Assembly: GCA_963793245.1 (NCBI GenBank)
Contig: CAWBZG010000002.1
Location: forward strand, 434,001-498,000
DNA from: CAXBBB01 sp963793245
GTDB taxonomy: Bacteria; Bacteroidota; Rhodothermia; Rhodothermales; BA12
Direction of reading: 5' to 3'
Length of the DNA: 64,000 nucleotides
Shown one piece after another: positions 35,779 to 45,300 of the stretch. The first letter of the stretch is position 1. Each line of letters begins with the position of its first letter. The notes under the pieces are model-generated. The model saw only the letters and a list, made by a program, of their open reading frames with translations, was not told the DNA's origin and searched no databases. The position numbers and the translations under genes were made by a program.

Positions 35779-35852
35779 GTCGGGGTGGCGGGATTTGAAC
35801 CCACGACCTCGTCGTCCCGAACGACGCGCGCTACCGGGCTGCGCCACACCCC
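35779..35852 (-). tRNA. tRNA-Pro (anticodon CGG)
   Basis: On the minus strand CGGGGTG pairs with CACCCCG, followed by discriminator A. The D-arm GCGCAGCCCGGTAGCGC, an anticodon stem-loop CGTCG-TTCGGGA-CGACG with CGG, and a T-arm with GGTTCAAATCC are all regular. The length is 74 bases, with no encoded CCA. It reads CCG proline codons. Confidence 0.95.
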
Positions 35853-35969
35853 GATGGTGTGATCCGCCTGCTGAGCGCTGGCGGACGACTAATATAACGG
35901 GATCGGCAGTGCTATGCTGTTGCCAGTCGCCGAAGTTTCGGCAAACGTCTTTCTTCCTACCCTCCGCCC

Positions 35970-36905
35970 ATGCGTCGTCGCCATTTCTTTCGCTCCGCCT
36001 CCACTGCCGCCGCTGGCGCATTCGTCGCACCTGCTCTGCTGGCGTCTGCCCCATCGCAAGCGCGCTCCGCCTCTCTCGCTGTCGAAGGCGGTCAATTCGC
36101 AATGCTGCGTAGGGGAGTGGGTCTGTTCACCGAGCGGGGCGGGACGATCGGCTATCTCGCTGGATCGGACGCATTCGCGATGATCGACACGCAGTATCCT
36201 GACACGGCACAGCACGCCTACGATGGGTTGCACGAGAAGACGGGGCGAGCGCTCGACCTGCTGATCAACACGCATCACCACGGCGATCATACAGCCGGGA
36301 ACGCGACTCTAGCTCCCTTGGCTGCGCGTCACGTCGCCCATGCCCAAGTGCCCGACTTGATGCGCGCGTCTACGCAGGAGGGAGGCCAGACGGCACCCGT
36401 ACCGACCGAAACATTCGACTCTGAAACGGCACTCGACGTCGGCGACGAAACGATCCGACTGTTCCACTACGGCGCTGGCCACACGGCAGGTGATGCCGTC
36501 GTCCTGTTCGAGCGCGCCAACGTAATCCACACCGGCGATTTGGTCTTCAACCGCATTCCCCCCTACATCGACCCCGGAACGAGCGGCGCGAACACGACCA
36601 ACTGGCAACTCGTCCTCGAACGCGTCCACGATCTGGGCGACGCCGACACGCTGTACATCTTCGGTCACTCGAACCCCGCTTACGGCGTCGTCGGTACGCA
36701 GGCAGACGTTCGGGCGATGCGGCAGTATCTCGAAGCGCTGACATCGCATGTCGGAGCGGCTCGGCGCGCAGGGAGGTCGCTTGAAGAGGCGCAGACAATG
36801 CGGCTGGATGCGTCTCCTGAGTTTTTTGCCCCCGAGGGTTTTCTGACGGTTGCGCGTAACATCGAAGCCGTTTGGTCGGAGATGGAAATGGCAGGAGCAG
36901 AATGA
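35970..36905 (+). CDS. MBL-fold metallohydrolase with a twin-arginine-like signal
   Basis: The 311-residue product begins MRRRHFFRSASTAAAGAFVAPALLA, a signal resembling Tat substrates (RRxFF). The metal motif NTHHHGDHTAGN has the HxHxDH pattern; FHYGAGHTAGD and HTGDLVF supply the other histidines and aspartate, and IFGHS the last histidine. It should be an exported zinc hydrolase of the beta-lactamase superfamily. Substrate unknown; a link with beta-lactam resistance is not implied by these motifs alone. Confidence 0.88.
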   Translation: MRRRHFFRSASTAAAGAFVAPALLASAPSQARSASLAVEGGQFAMLRRGVGLFTERGGTIGYLAGSDAFAMIDTQYPDTAQHAYDGLHEKTGRALDLLINTHHHGDHTAGNATLAPLAARHVAHAQVPDLMRASTQEGGQTAPVPTETFDSETALDVGDETIRLFHYGAGHTAGDAVVLFERANVIHTGDLVFNRIPPYIDPGTSGANTTNWQLVLERVHDLGDADTLYIFGHSNPAYGVVGTQADVRAMRQYLEALTSHVGAARRAGRSLEEAQTMRLDASPEFFAPEGFLTVARNIEAVWSEMEMAGAE

Positions 36906-37018
36906 GTTAGAGGTAGGCCGCTAGGCAGCAGGACACCAGGGCTAGGGGAAGAGAGGGGATCAGTTTGTATACTTCACCTCATTCGGTTTCCCATCGCCCA
37001 CCGTCGGACCGACCTCTT

Positions 37019-38261
37019 ATGCACATAGCTGTTCTGTATCAGTACGGCCACAATCCGGATTGCCCGGCAGCCTCCCGCCATTGGCGATTGATGGAGGAGT
37101 GGAGTCGGCGTCATGAGGTCACCCTGATCACGTCTACTGCGATGCGGAAGACACGAGGCGTATACCGTACTCCTTGGGTACCCAGCGGCGTACGGCTCGT
37201 CGAGGTACCGCTGTACTATACCAACGCGATGTCGGTGTCCGAACGGCTGAGGGCTTTTTCTCGGTTTACGGCGAGAGCTTTGTTCGCCATGAAGCACATG
37301 GAGTCTCCAGACGTGCTGCTTGCCAGTTCGACTCCGCTCACTGCTGGGTGGGCAGGGTCGGTGATGGCGCGTCGATGGGGGATACCCTGGGTGTTTGAAG
37401 TCCGCGATCTGTGGCCTGAGTTTCCTATTCAGATGGGGGCTGTCCCTCGCCTGCTGGAGCGTTCCCTGAAACGGCTTTCGCGGAGGCTCTACGGCTCTGC
37501 AGATCGTGTACTCGCCCTGTCCCCTGATATGATGAGTCATATCACCAGCTTGGGATTCGGCGAAAAGACCGAGACTAGTTACGGTGGTACTGAGGCGCTA
37601 CGCTTCGGAGCGTCCCGACGTGCGCGACATCAAACAGTCCCAGAAACTGACGCTGCTGTATGCCGGGACTCTGGGTAGAGCCAACGCCATTCCGCTGTTG
37701 CTCGAGACGGCTGAACGGTTATCGCATCGAACCGACCACGAGTTTGTGTTCGTAGGTGATGGCTACTACCGAGAACAGGTTCAGGAAGCAGCGGACAGAT
37801 TGCGAAACATCCGATTTTTGGGGACCTTGCCGCTCGAACAGACGGCTCACTGGTTTCGCCGTGCCGATCTCTCTCTCGTGACGTTTGAGCCGCTCCCCGT
37901 TTTAGCTGCTAACTCGCCCTCGAAAATCTACGATAGTCTTGCGTCAGGAACGCCAGCACTGGTCACCAACTCAGGCTGGACGCGAGATTTAGTCGAGCAG
38001 AACGGAGTTGGATGGTATTGTCCGTCTGCCGATTCGGTTGGCTTTTCTCAGTGCATTGGCTCGTTAATTGATCGACCGCTTGCACTACAGGCTGCGGGAA
38101 GCCGTGCATACCGGTTCGCCCGTGATCCAGAAAACGCGCTCATGTTCGATCGAGATGAGCAGGCACGTCAGTATGAACGTGTGTTTCTGGAGGTGACGGG
38201 AAGAACTGCCGCTGTCCGAGAGGAGGCTTCCCACCATTCTGAGCAACTTCGAGCCGCCTGA
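37019..38261 (+). CDS. Family 4 glycosyltransferase (WbuB-like), frameshifted
   Basis: The start is at MHIAVLYQYG (37019). The N-domain has PAASRHWRLMEEWSRRHEVTLIT, WVFEVRDLWPEFPIQMGAV and a long helix, as in WbuB-like GT4 enzymes. The frame is lost near 37600-37612 after SYGGTEAL. The C-domain continues as KLTLLYAGTLGRANAIPLLLETAE, FVGDGYYREQV and VLAANSPSKIYDSLASGTPA, the nucleotide-sugar binding block with its Glu/Ser-rich loop. Together they make about 414 residues. It should transfer a sugar in surface polysaccharide synthesis. Codon choice looks less GC-rich than in neighbours, and no other polysaccharide gene is beside it, suggesting acquisition. Confidence 0.8.
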
Positions 38262-38273
38262 ACTTGGCTTTGC

Positions 38274-40145
38274 CTATACGACAGCGGCGTACATTTCGTC
38301 GATCAGGTCTTCGTAGCGCGCTTCGATAGCGCGGCGACGCAGTTTCATCGTCGGGGTCATCAGTTCGTTTTCGACGGTGAAGGCTTCTTCGAGTAGCCGG
38401 AAGTCGCGGATGCGTTCGTGTGATGCGGCCTGCTTGGAATACGTTTTGAATGTCTCTTTGACACGTTGTTCGACATCTGGATGGACCATCGCAGCTTCGT
38501 CGGATGCCGCGCCGGTCATGCTGCGGGCGAGGTCAGGGTTGGTGACGACGAGAGCCGATAGAAACTCGCGTCCCTCGCCTATGATCAACACTTGGTCGAT
38601 GAGCGGATCGGTTTTGAAGCCGTCTTCGATGGGACCGGGATAGATGTTCTTTCCGCCCTTCGACACGATCATGTGCTTGATGCGGTCTGTGATCTGCAGG
38701 TATCCGTTCGAGAATCGACCTACGTCGCCGGTGTGGTACCAGCCTTCGGCGTCAATGGCTTCCGCTGTAGCCTCTTCGTTGTTCCAATAGCCTCGCATGA
38801 TGTTGGGGCCGCGCGCTACGATCTCGCCCTCACCACTGCTCAGCGCGTTGTCGTCGCCTACGGCACCGGTGTGCTTGGTCAGGATGACGCCGTCCTTCAT
38901 GATGCCGACGGTCACACCCGGCATGATGCGGCCAACCGATCCAAAGCGGGGCGCGTCGAGCGGATTGGCCGCCAAGACCGGCGACGTTTCTGTCAGACCA
39001 TAGCCTTCGATAATCGTCACGCCTGCGGCCTCGAAAAACTCGCCAATGGCCTTAGGCAGTGCGGCGCCACCCGAAACGGCGAAGCGCAGATTGCCGCCCA
39101 GTTTCTCGTGGAGCTTGGCAAATGCCAGCTTCATAGCGAGACTGTGCTGGGCGCTCAGAATCGGACCGATGCGCTTGCCCGACTTGCGTTTCTCGGCGAC
39201 CTTTTTGCCCGTCGATACCGCCCAGTTGAAGACACCTTTCTTGGCTGCTCCGCCTTCCTCGACGCCTTTGGCGATCACGTTGTAGATCCGCTCGAACAGG
39301 CGCGGCACGCTCACCAGGAGCGTCGGGTGGACTTCGAGCAGGTTCTTGCTAACCGCGTCGACGCTCTCGGCGTATGAGATGAGCGTTCCGTTGGCGAGGA
39401 CGGTCAGGTAGCCTGCCGTGCGCTCGAACGAGTGGCACAGCGGTAGGAACGATAGGTGGTGATCGTTCTCGTCGAAACCAATCGCTTCGCTAGCGGCCTT
39501 GGCGTTCGAGCAAAAGTTTTTGTGCGTCAGCATGACGCCCTTGGGCGTTCCCGTCGTGCCCGACGTGTAGATCAGCGCGCTCAGGTCGTCTTCCCCGACG
39601 GAGTCGCCAAGGGCGCGCAGGTCGGACTCGTTGGCCTTCCAGTACTCGGCTCCTGCTGCCATCGCTTCCTCCCACGACGTCACGTAGTCGGGATGCTCTC
39701 CGCGCAACTCGCTCATCGCGACGATGCCTTCCAAGTCTGGGCACTCCTCATAAATGCTCTCGGCCTTGCGGAGTTGGATCGAGGTCGACGTGATGAACAC
39801 TTTGGATCCGCTGTCGGCGATGATGAAGCCGACTTGGGCAGCGGGCAGCGTCGTGTAGAGCGAGACATTGACGGCCCCCAGGATCTGCGTCGCCATGTCG
39901 GTGACGAACCACTCAGGGCGGTTCTCGCTCAGGATCGCGACTCGGTCGCCCGGGCGCACACCTTTGCTATGCAGGTAACCCGCCATGGCCTGAACGTCGG
40001 CGACCATCTCGTCCCACGTGATGCCTACCCACTCCTTGGTTCGTTTGTCTTTGTGGCGGACCACATCGCGCGCCTTGCCTTTGTAGTGCGCTGCGAGGTT
40101 GTAAAACAACTCGGGGACGGTGTCGAACGGAACGAGGACGGCCAT
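38274..40145 (-). CDS. Long-chain acyl-CoA synthetase (AMP-binding)
   Basis: The 623-residue product starts at the ATG at 40145 (MAVLVPFDTVPELFYNLAAHY). It has the adenylate-forming motifs YTSGTTGTPKGVMLTHKNF, GYGLTETSPVLAAN, and GWYHTGDVGRFSNGYLQITDR (in part) with KGGKNIYPGPIE, the C-terminal lysine region. The membrane-type long-chain layout and FLPLCHSFERTAGYL favour fatty acyl-CoA ligase over acetyl-CoA or aromatic types. It activates fatty acids for degradation or lipid synthesis. It stands alone, converging with the glycosyltransferase. Confidence 0.92.
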   Translation of the reverse strand: MAVLVPFDTVPELFYNLAAHYKGKARDVVRHKDKRTKEWVGITWDEMVADVQAMAGYLHSKGVRPGDRVAILSENRPEWFVTDMATQILGAVNVSLYTTLPAAQVGFIIADSGSKVFITSTSIQLRKAESIYEECPDLEGIVAMSELRGEHPDYVTSWEEAMAAGAEYWKANESDLRALGDSVGEDDLSALIYTSGTTGTPKGVMLTHKNFCSNAKAASEAIGFDENDHHLSFLPLCHSFERTAGYLTVLANGTLISYAESVDAVSKNLLEVHPTLLVSVPRLFERIYNVIAKGVEEGGAAKKGVFNWAVSTGKKVAEKRKSGKRIGPILSAQHSLAMKLAFAKLHEKLGGNLRFAVSGGAALPKAIGEFFEAAGVTIIEGYGLTETSPVLAANPLDAPRFGSVGRIMPGVTVGIMKDGVILTKHTGAVGDDNALSSGEGEIVARGPNIMRGYWNNEEATAEAIDAEGWYHTGDVGRFSNGYLQITDRIKHMIVSKGGKNIYPGPIEDGFKTDPLIDQVLIIGEGREFLSALVVTNPDLARSMTGAASDEAAMVHPDVEQRVKETFKTYSKQAASHERIRDFRLLEEAFTVENELMTPTMKLRRRAIEARYEDLIDEMYAAVV

Positions 40146-40231
40146 GAGAATGCAAGTCGGGATAGGAGCCGGAGTAACGCGAGCGATACGCGGGATGTTC
40201 AAAAAGTCGGTTGGGCTGATGTGCTACCCCA

Positions 40232-41326
40232 TCAGGCGTCCGCTCCGATCGCGTCTCGGATATGGAGGAAACCGTCGTTGTCCAGTAAGTCGACTAGGCC
40301 GCGCTTGATATCGCTCACGATGGATGGGCCGTGATAAACGAGGCTCGTGTAGAGCTGCACCAAACTCGCCCCAGCGCGGATTTTATCGTACGCCGCCTGT
40401 GCTGAATCGACGCCGCCCAACCCGATGATCGGCATCTCGTCGCCGACGCGGTGGTAGAGGTAGCGTACCAGTCGAGTCGCTCGCTCGGCGATGGGCGGGC
40501 CGCTCATTCCGCCGTTCCCTATGGCCGACAGTGCATCCGAATCAAGCGCTACACCCTTTCGGTCGGATGCGGTGTTGGAGGCGATGAACCCGGCAATCCC
40601 ATATTCCTTGGCGATGGCGATAGTCTCGTCGTAGCGGCTGTCGAAGACGAAGTCATCGGAGTCAGGCGGCGAGAGTTTGAGCAGCATGGGCACGCGGATG
40701 CCCATCTCGTCGCGCTTGGCGGTGAGTGCACGAAGCAGGCTTTCGAGCGCCTGCGGTTCTTCGAACGTCTTGCCTTCGGCTGTGTTGGGGCACGACACGT
40801 TGATGGCTACGTAATCGACCAAGCCGGCGACACGCTCGAACGACGTGCGAAAGTCGTCGAGGGCCTCGTCGCCCAGAACTTTCGGGTCGTGCGTCTTGGC
40901 AATATTGACGCCCAACGGTCGGTCGTGCTGGAGCGTACGCAATCGGCGCGAGATGATGGCGGCACCCTCGTTGCCCAGTCCCATCCGGTTGATGAGGGCC
41001 TGCTCCTCTTCGAGGCGAAACAGACGCGGTTTTGGATTGCCCGCCGAGGCGCGAGCGGTGACCGAGCCGACTTCGGCAAACCCGAAGCCGATCTGCTCCC
41101 ACAAAGGCACCAGCTTGGCGTTCTTGTCGAAGCCTGCCGCCAGTCCAACCGGATTGGGAAACGAAAACCCCAGGATGTTGAGCGCCAGCCGGTTGTCTTC
41201 CCACCCAAACGTGTCGCGGACGTAGCCGGACGCGGTCTTCTGTCCTAAAGCGCCAACACGTGCGGCAATGCCATGCGCCGTTTCGGGCGGGAGTCGAAAG
41301 AGGAGCGAACGAAGGGTATCGTACAT
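40232..41326 (-). CDS. pyrD: Dihydroorotate dehydrogenase (quinone), class 2
   Basis: The 364-residue product has the class 2 N-terminal helix pair (MYDTLRSLLFRLPPETAHG) that docks on the membrane and quinone. The FMN barrel follows, with NPVGLAAGFDKNAK, FGFAEVGSVTARASAGNPKPRLFRL, NRMGLGNEGA, the catalytic serine region VAINVSCPNTAEG, KLSPPDSDDF, SNTASDR, GGMSGPPI and the IGLGGVDSAQAAYDKIRAGA phosphate site. It oxidises dihydroorotate to orotate in pyrimidine synthesis. The start at 41326 was chosen by the family N-terminus; a longer open extension upstream has no coding character. Confidence 0.95.
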   Translation of the reverse strand: MYDTLRSLLFRLPPETAHGIAARVGALGQKTASGYVRDTFGWEDNRLALNILGFSFPNPVGLAAGFDKNAKLVPLWEQIGFGFAEVGSVTARASAGNPKPRLFRLEEEQALINRMGLGNEGAAIISRRLRTLQHDRPLGVNIAKTHDPKVLGDEALDDFRTSFERVAGLVDYVAINVSCPNTAEGKTFEEPQALESLLRALTAKRDEMGIRVPMLLKLSPPDSDDFVFDSRYDETIAIAKEYGIAGFIASNTASDRKGVALDSDALSAIGNGGMSGPPIAERATRLVRYLYHRVGDEMPIIGLGGVDSAQAAYDKIRAGASLVQLYTSLVYHGPSIVSDIKRGLVDLLDNDGFLHIRDAIGADA

Positions 41327-41407
41327 AGCGTCAAGATACACGGCTTGCCGATCCGTCGGGCCGTTCGTGCGTAGATTTGCCCACTGTACCCTTTGCAACA
41401 CCTGTTC

Positions 41408-42238
41408 ATGCCCACTTCCCTCATCACCGTCGATGCGTTCACCGACGCTCCGTTCACCGGCAACCCGGCCGCCGTCTGCCTGCTGCCCGAGCCGCAATCC
41501 GACGAGTGGATGCAAGCCGTTGCGACGGAGATGAATCTGTCCGAAACAGCGTTCGCGCACCCAGAAGGCGACGCGTACCGTTTGCGCTGGTTTACGCCTG
41601 TCGAAGAGGTCGACCTGTGCGGTCATGCCACACTTGCCGCCGCGCACGTGCTCTGGAGTCAGGCGCTGGCCGACAAAGGCAGCGCCATCGTGTTCAACAC
41701 GGCCAGCGGATCGCTCTCATGCCGCTTGCAGAAGAACGGCGAGATCGAGATGAACTTCCCCGCCGAGCCGGTCGTGCGCGTGCGCTCGCCCAAAGGCATC
41801 GAGAAGGCGCTGGGCATCAAGCCGCAGCGTGTGTTCGCCAACCGCTTGGATCTGCTCGTCCTGCTCGATTCGGATAAAGAGGTCCGCGAACTCATGCCGT
41901 CGCTCTCGGACGTGGCAGGTCTGATCATCGATGGCGACGAACCCCGCACTCCGCGCGGCGTCATCGTGACGGCTCAGGCGAGAGAAGGCGTCGCCTGCGA
42001 TTTCGTCTCGCGCTACTTCGCGCCCGGCGTGGGCGTCGGCGAAGACCCGGTCACCGGCTCGGCGCACTGCGCGTTGGGGCCGTTCTGGAGCAAGCGCTTG
42101 AAGAAGACCGAACTCGTCGGCTATCAAGCCAGCGCGCGCGGCGGACGCGTCGGCGTCGTTCACAACGACACGCGGGTCACGCTGACGGGAACGGCCGTCA
42201 CGATGATGCACTGCCAACTGCAGCACGACCGGGTGTGA
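41408..42238 (+). CDS. PhzF-family protein (phenazine biosynthesis-like isomerase fold)
   Basis: The 276-residue product has the two-lobed diaminopimelate-epimerase-like fold of PhzF. The opening VDAFTDAPFTGNPAAVCLLPE is the family hallmark; ATEMNLSETAF, LRWFTPVEEVDLCGHATLAAAH and VSRYFAPGVGVGEDPVTGSAHCALGPFW follow. The Glu of MNLSET is the general acid-base residue in PhzF. Most members outside phenazine clusters are isomerases of unknown substrate; no phenazine genes are here. A start five codons upstream is possible. Confidence 0.88.
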   Translation: MPTSLITVDAFTDAPFTGNPAAVCLLPEPQSDEWMQAVATEMNLSETAFAHPEGDAYRLRWFTPVEEVDLCGHATLAAAHVLWSQALADKGSAIVFNTASGSLSCRLQKNGEIEMNFPAEPVVRVRSPKGIEKALGIKPQRVFANRLDLLVLLDSDKEVRELMPSLSDVAGLIIDGDEPRTPRGVIVTAQAREGVACDFVSRYFAPGVGVGEDPVTGSAHCALGPFWSKRLKKTELVGYQASARGGRVGVVHNDTRVTLTGTAVTMMHCQLQHDRV

Positions 42239-42291
42239 CGGCATCCAACTGCGGAATCCAGCGGATTCTGATAGGTTGAGCAACCTCTGGA

Positions 42292-42329
42292 ATCGGAAGG
42301 CGGTCGGAGTGTTCTGACCGCCTTCCGAT
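42292..42329. terminator. Hairpin between converging PhzF and peptidase-barrel genes
   Basis: ATCGGAAGGCGGTC pairs perfectly with GACCGCCTTCCGAT around a ten-base loop. There is no T run on either side, so it may work as a weak terminator or as transcript protection between the two converging genes. Confidence 0.6.
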
Positions 42330-42338
42330 CTCCTCGGA

Positions 42339-45300
42339 TTACCATCCCGGCGAGAGCGCAAAGCCCCAGTGCCAGTCTTGATCGGGGCGCTGGAAGGGTT
42401 TGGCATAGAAGATCTCGACGATAGCAAACCCCAGCACGTTGAGTCGCGTCGACACGCCGACGCTGGTGACCGGGATGCGCTCGGTCGTGGTCCGCGCTTC
42501 GTCTCCGGTGACGAATTTGAGCGTCGGCGATGAGTCTTGCGACCAGGCGACACCGGCGTCGGCGAAGAGCGTGAGTTCTGTCGGGAGGTAGGGGAAGTTG
42601 AGCAATCCGATCTCGCCATTGCCGAGTAGGATCGTCCGAATTTCTGCGCTCGCCAGCGCTGTTCGCGTACCCAACAGGCGGTTGAAGACGGGGCAACTGT
42701 TCGATACGATACCTGTCTCAGGGTCGAGGACAGGCGCGCACTCTTCGGTCTCGATGGAGCCGATGCTGTAGCCGCGCACGAAGCCGGGGTAGTACGCCGA
42801 GTAGAGGTATTCCTGTCCGATTCGCGTGCCTCGCTCGTCGTCTCCGATGCCGTAGTTGCCCCTATGCAGGCCGCGCACGGCGAATGTAAACGGCTTGGCG
42901 TAGAAGTAGCGCCGGTAATCGGCGAGCAGGCTGGCGAAGTTGTACGTGCCGTAGATGCCCGTCACACCGAAGCGGTAGCGTCCACCTTGGATCGGCGAGG
43001 TGAAGCCAAAATTGGCATAGTCGCCGACGAACGCCGCGCCGGTCTGGGCGAGGTAAATCGCGTCCGGTTCGCAAAGCGACCGAGCCAGCGGATCGGTGCT
43101 GTTCGCTACGTCGTCGCAGCTCTGACCGTTTTCTCGGTTGCGGTCGAGGAACTGGCCCGTCGCGCTGAACCTGTAGATTTCTAGCTCCGTGTCGAACCCA
43201 TACCGAGTCGCGCCTAGCTGGGCCTCGATCCGCCGCGTCCGCGAGAATGGGTACGAAGCAAAGCCCGATGCCTGAGACACGTAGACCCGGTTGCGCTGCT
43301 GGACGTAATCGACTCCGCCGACTTCGTTGCGCAGGTACTGCGGATAGCTCGCCAGCAGGTAGGGCACGTGCGACACGCCGCCGCCCCAGTTGTAGCGGTT
43401 GCGCAGGTTGGTATACACCGCTTGCCCGCCGATGTCCTTGAACGTACCGTTGGCCTGGGCCACGAGGACCAAGTTGTGGTTGCCCAGCACGTCCGAGAAG
43501 CCTGCAGCAACGCCACCTTGGATCGCTGCTCGTCCAAATGGGCCGGAGCCGACGCCTGCCCCGACCGTCGGCGGGGCAATCCAGTCGAGTTTGAGGCGAG
43601 CGCTGTACGGACGCGAGTCGAACGACAGGTCGTCCGGCAGGTCGCTGGATGCGTCGCGCATGTAGGCGGCGACGAGTCCCGTGTTTACAGCGCCGACCGG
43701 CGGAAGCACAAGCGCGACCGGCGTCTGCACCAGTCCGTCTTGGACAACCGGATCACCGACCGTTTCGTCGGCTTCCAGGCCGTAGACGTTGTACTCGTTG
43801 TCCGAGAAGACCGAGAACAGCATGCGGCCGGTTTCGCGCGAGACCGTAAGCGCAGGCGACATCGCCGTGATGCCGCTGACGCCCGTCTTGACGTTGGTGA
43901 TGCGGAAGAGGTCGCCGCTCGCCAGTTCCTGACGGTAGATGTCTTTGAAGCCATCCTGGTCGCTGATAAAGAAGATCGAGCGTCCGTCTGGGCTGTATTG
44001 CACGTTGTGGTGCATCGCGCCTGCAAACGGTACGCGCACGCTAATCGAGTCGCCGTCGAGGTGGTAGAAGGCGATGCGCTCTTCGGCATAGTCGAGCGTC
44101 TCGAAGTTGGTGCCGTCTGGTCCGCGGTCGGTCACGAATGCGATCGTGCCACCGTCGGGACTCCACGTCGGTTGCATGTCGGCGTAGCGATCCGACGTGA
44201 GTTGCTGCACCTCGTTCGTTTCTACGTCGAGCAGGTAGAGATCCGAGACGCCGCCGTCCAGACCGGAGAAGGCGATGGTGCGTCCGTCTGGTCCCCAGGC
44301 CGGGTTCGACATGGCGCCGACACCGCCGACGGTAAAGCGGCGCTCGATCTTGCGCTGCTCGGCGTTGTAGATCGAGATCTCGTTATCGCCCTCGACGAAC
44401 GTGATGAAGGCGAACTTCTTGCCGTCTGGACTCCACGTGCCCGATGAGGCGATGAAGCGGATCGCGTCGAAGTGCGGGTCACCCGCGGTCTCGCGTAGCT
44501 TTTGGACCGTCTCTCCCGTCGCGGCGTCGGCGATGAACAGGTTGATGTTGAACAGGTCGCGCTCGCTCAGATAGGCGACGTAGCGTCCGTCTGGCGAGAG
44601 CGTCGGAGCGATGTTGATGTCGCCGCCGTCGATGCTTTTGGCCAAAACCAGGCGACCCGAACTGTCGGGGGGCGTGCGGCCTTCCATCTCGGGCAGATAC
44701 GTCTCGCGGATGGCCTGATGCCAGTTCGACGAGAGGCTGTCCGACGTGATGCCGAGCGTGTACACGAACGCCGAGTCGACGCCCGTACGTCCAGCCATGC
44801 GGTAGAGGTTGGCGACGGCAGCATCACCGTACGTGCCGCCGATAAAGGCCATGACTGCCTGGCCGTAGCGGTAGGGGAAGTAGCGGCCCGTCGACAGGTC
44901 TTTGATCGACGGGATGTCTTCGCGCATGACGGCGTCGCGTAGCCACATCGCCGTGTGTGCATCGCGGCGCCCGACGCTGAGGTACTCGGCGGTGCCCTCG
45001 ATCATCCACAGCGGCATCAGACCCAGATTGAAGCCCAGCGTATCCAGTTTGCTCAGGGCAATGTCGTACTGGAACGAGTGGACGAGTTCGTGGCCCAGCA
45101 CGTGGTCGGTATCCGCGTAGTTGCCCGTCAGCGGCATGACGACGCGCTGCTTCAGCCCCTCGGTGACGCCACCCGTGCCTTCGCCCAGTTGCCCCTGGAT
45201 GACGTTCGTCTGCTGGAAGTCGGCATCGTTGGCGTAGAAGATGATCGGCTTGCGACCTTCGAATGCGTTGAGATACGTCCGGCTGTGGCGCTGATACCAG

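Noticed and set aside
41327..41647. Extension of pyrD by about 107 codons
   Set aside because: It is antisense to the PhzF gene and contains no PyrD sequence; the class 2 N-terminus begins at 41326.
42292..42329. Strong intrinsic terminator
   Set aside because: The stem is perfect but neither side has a T run, so it is listed with only moderate confidence.
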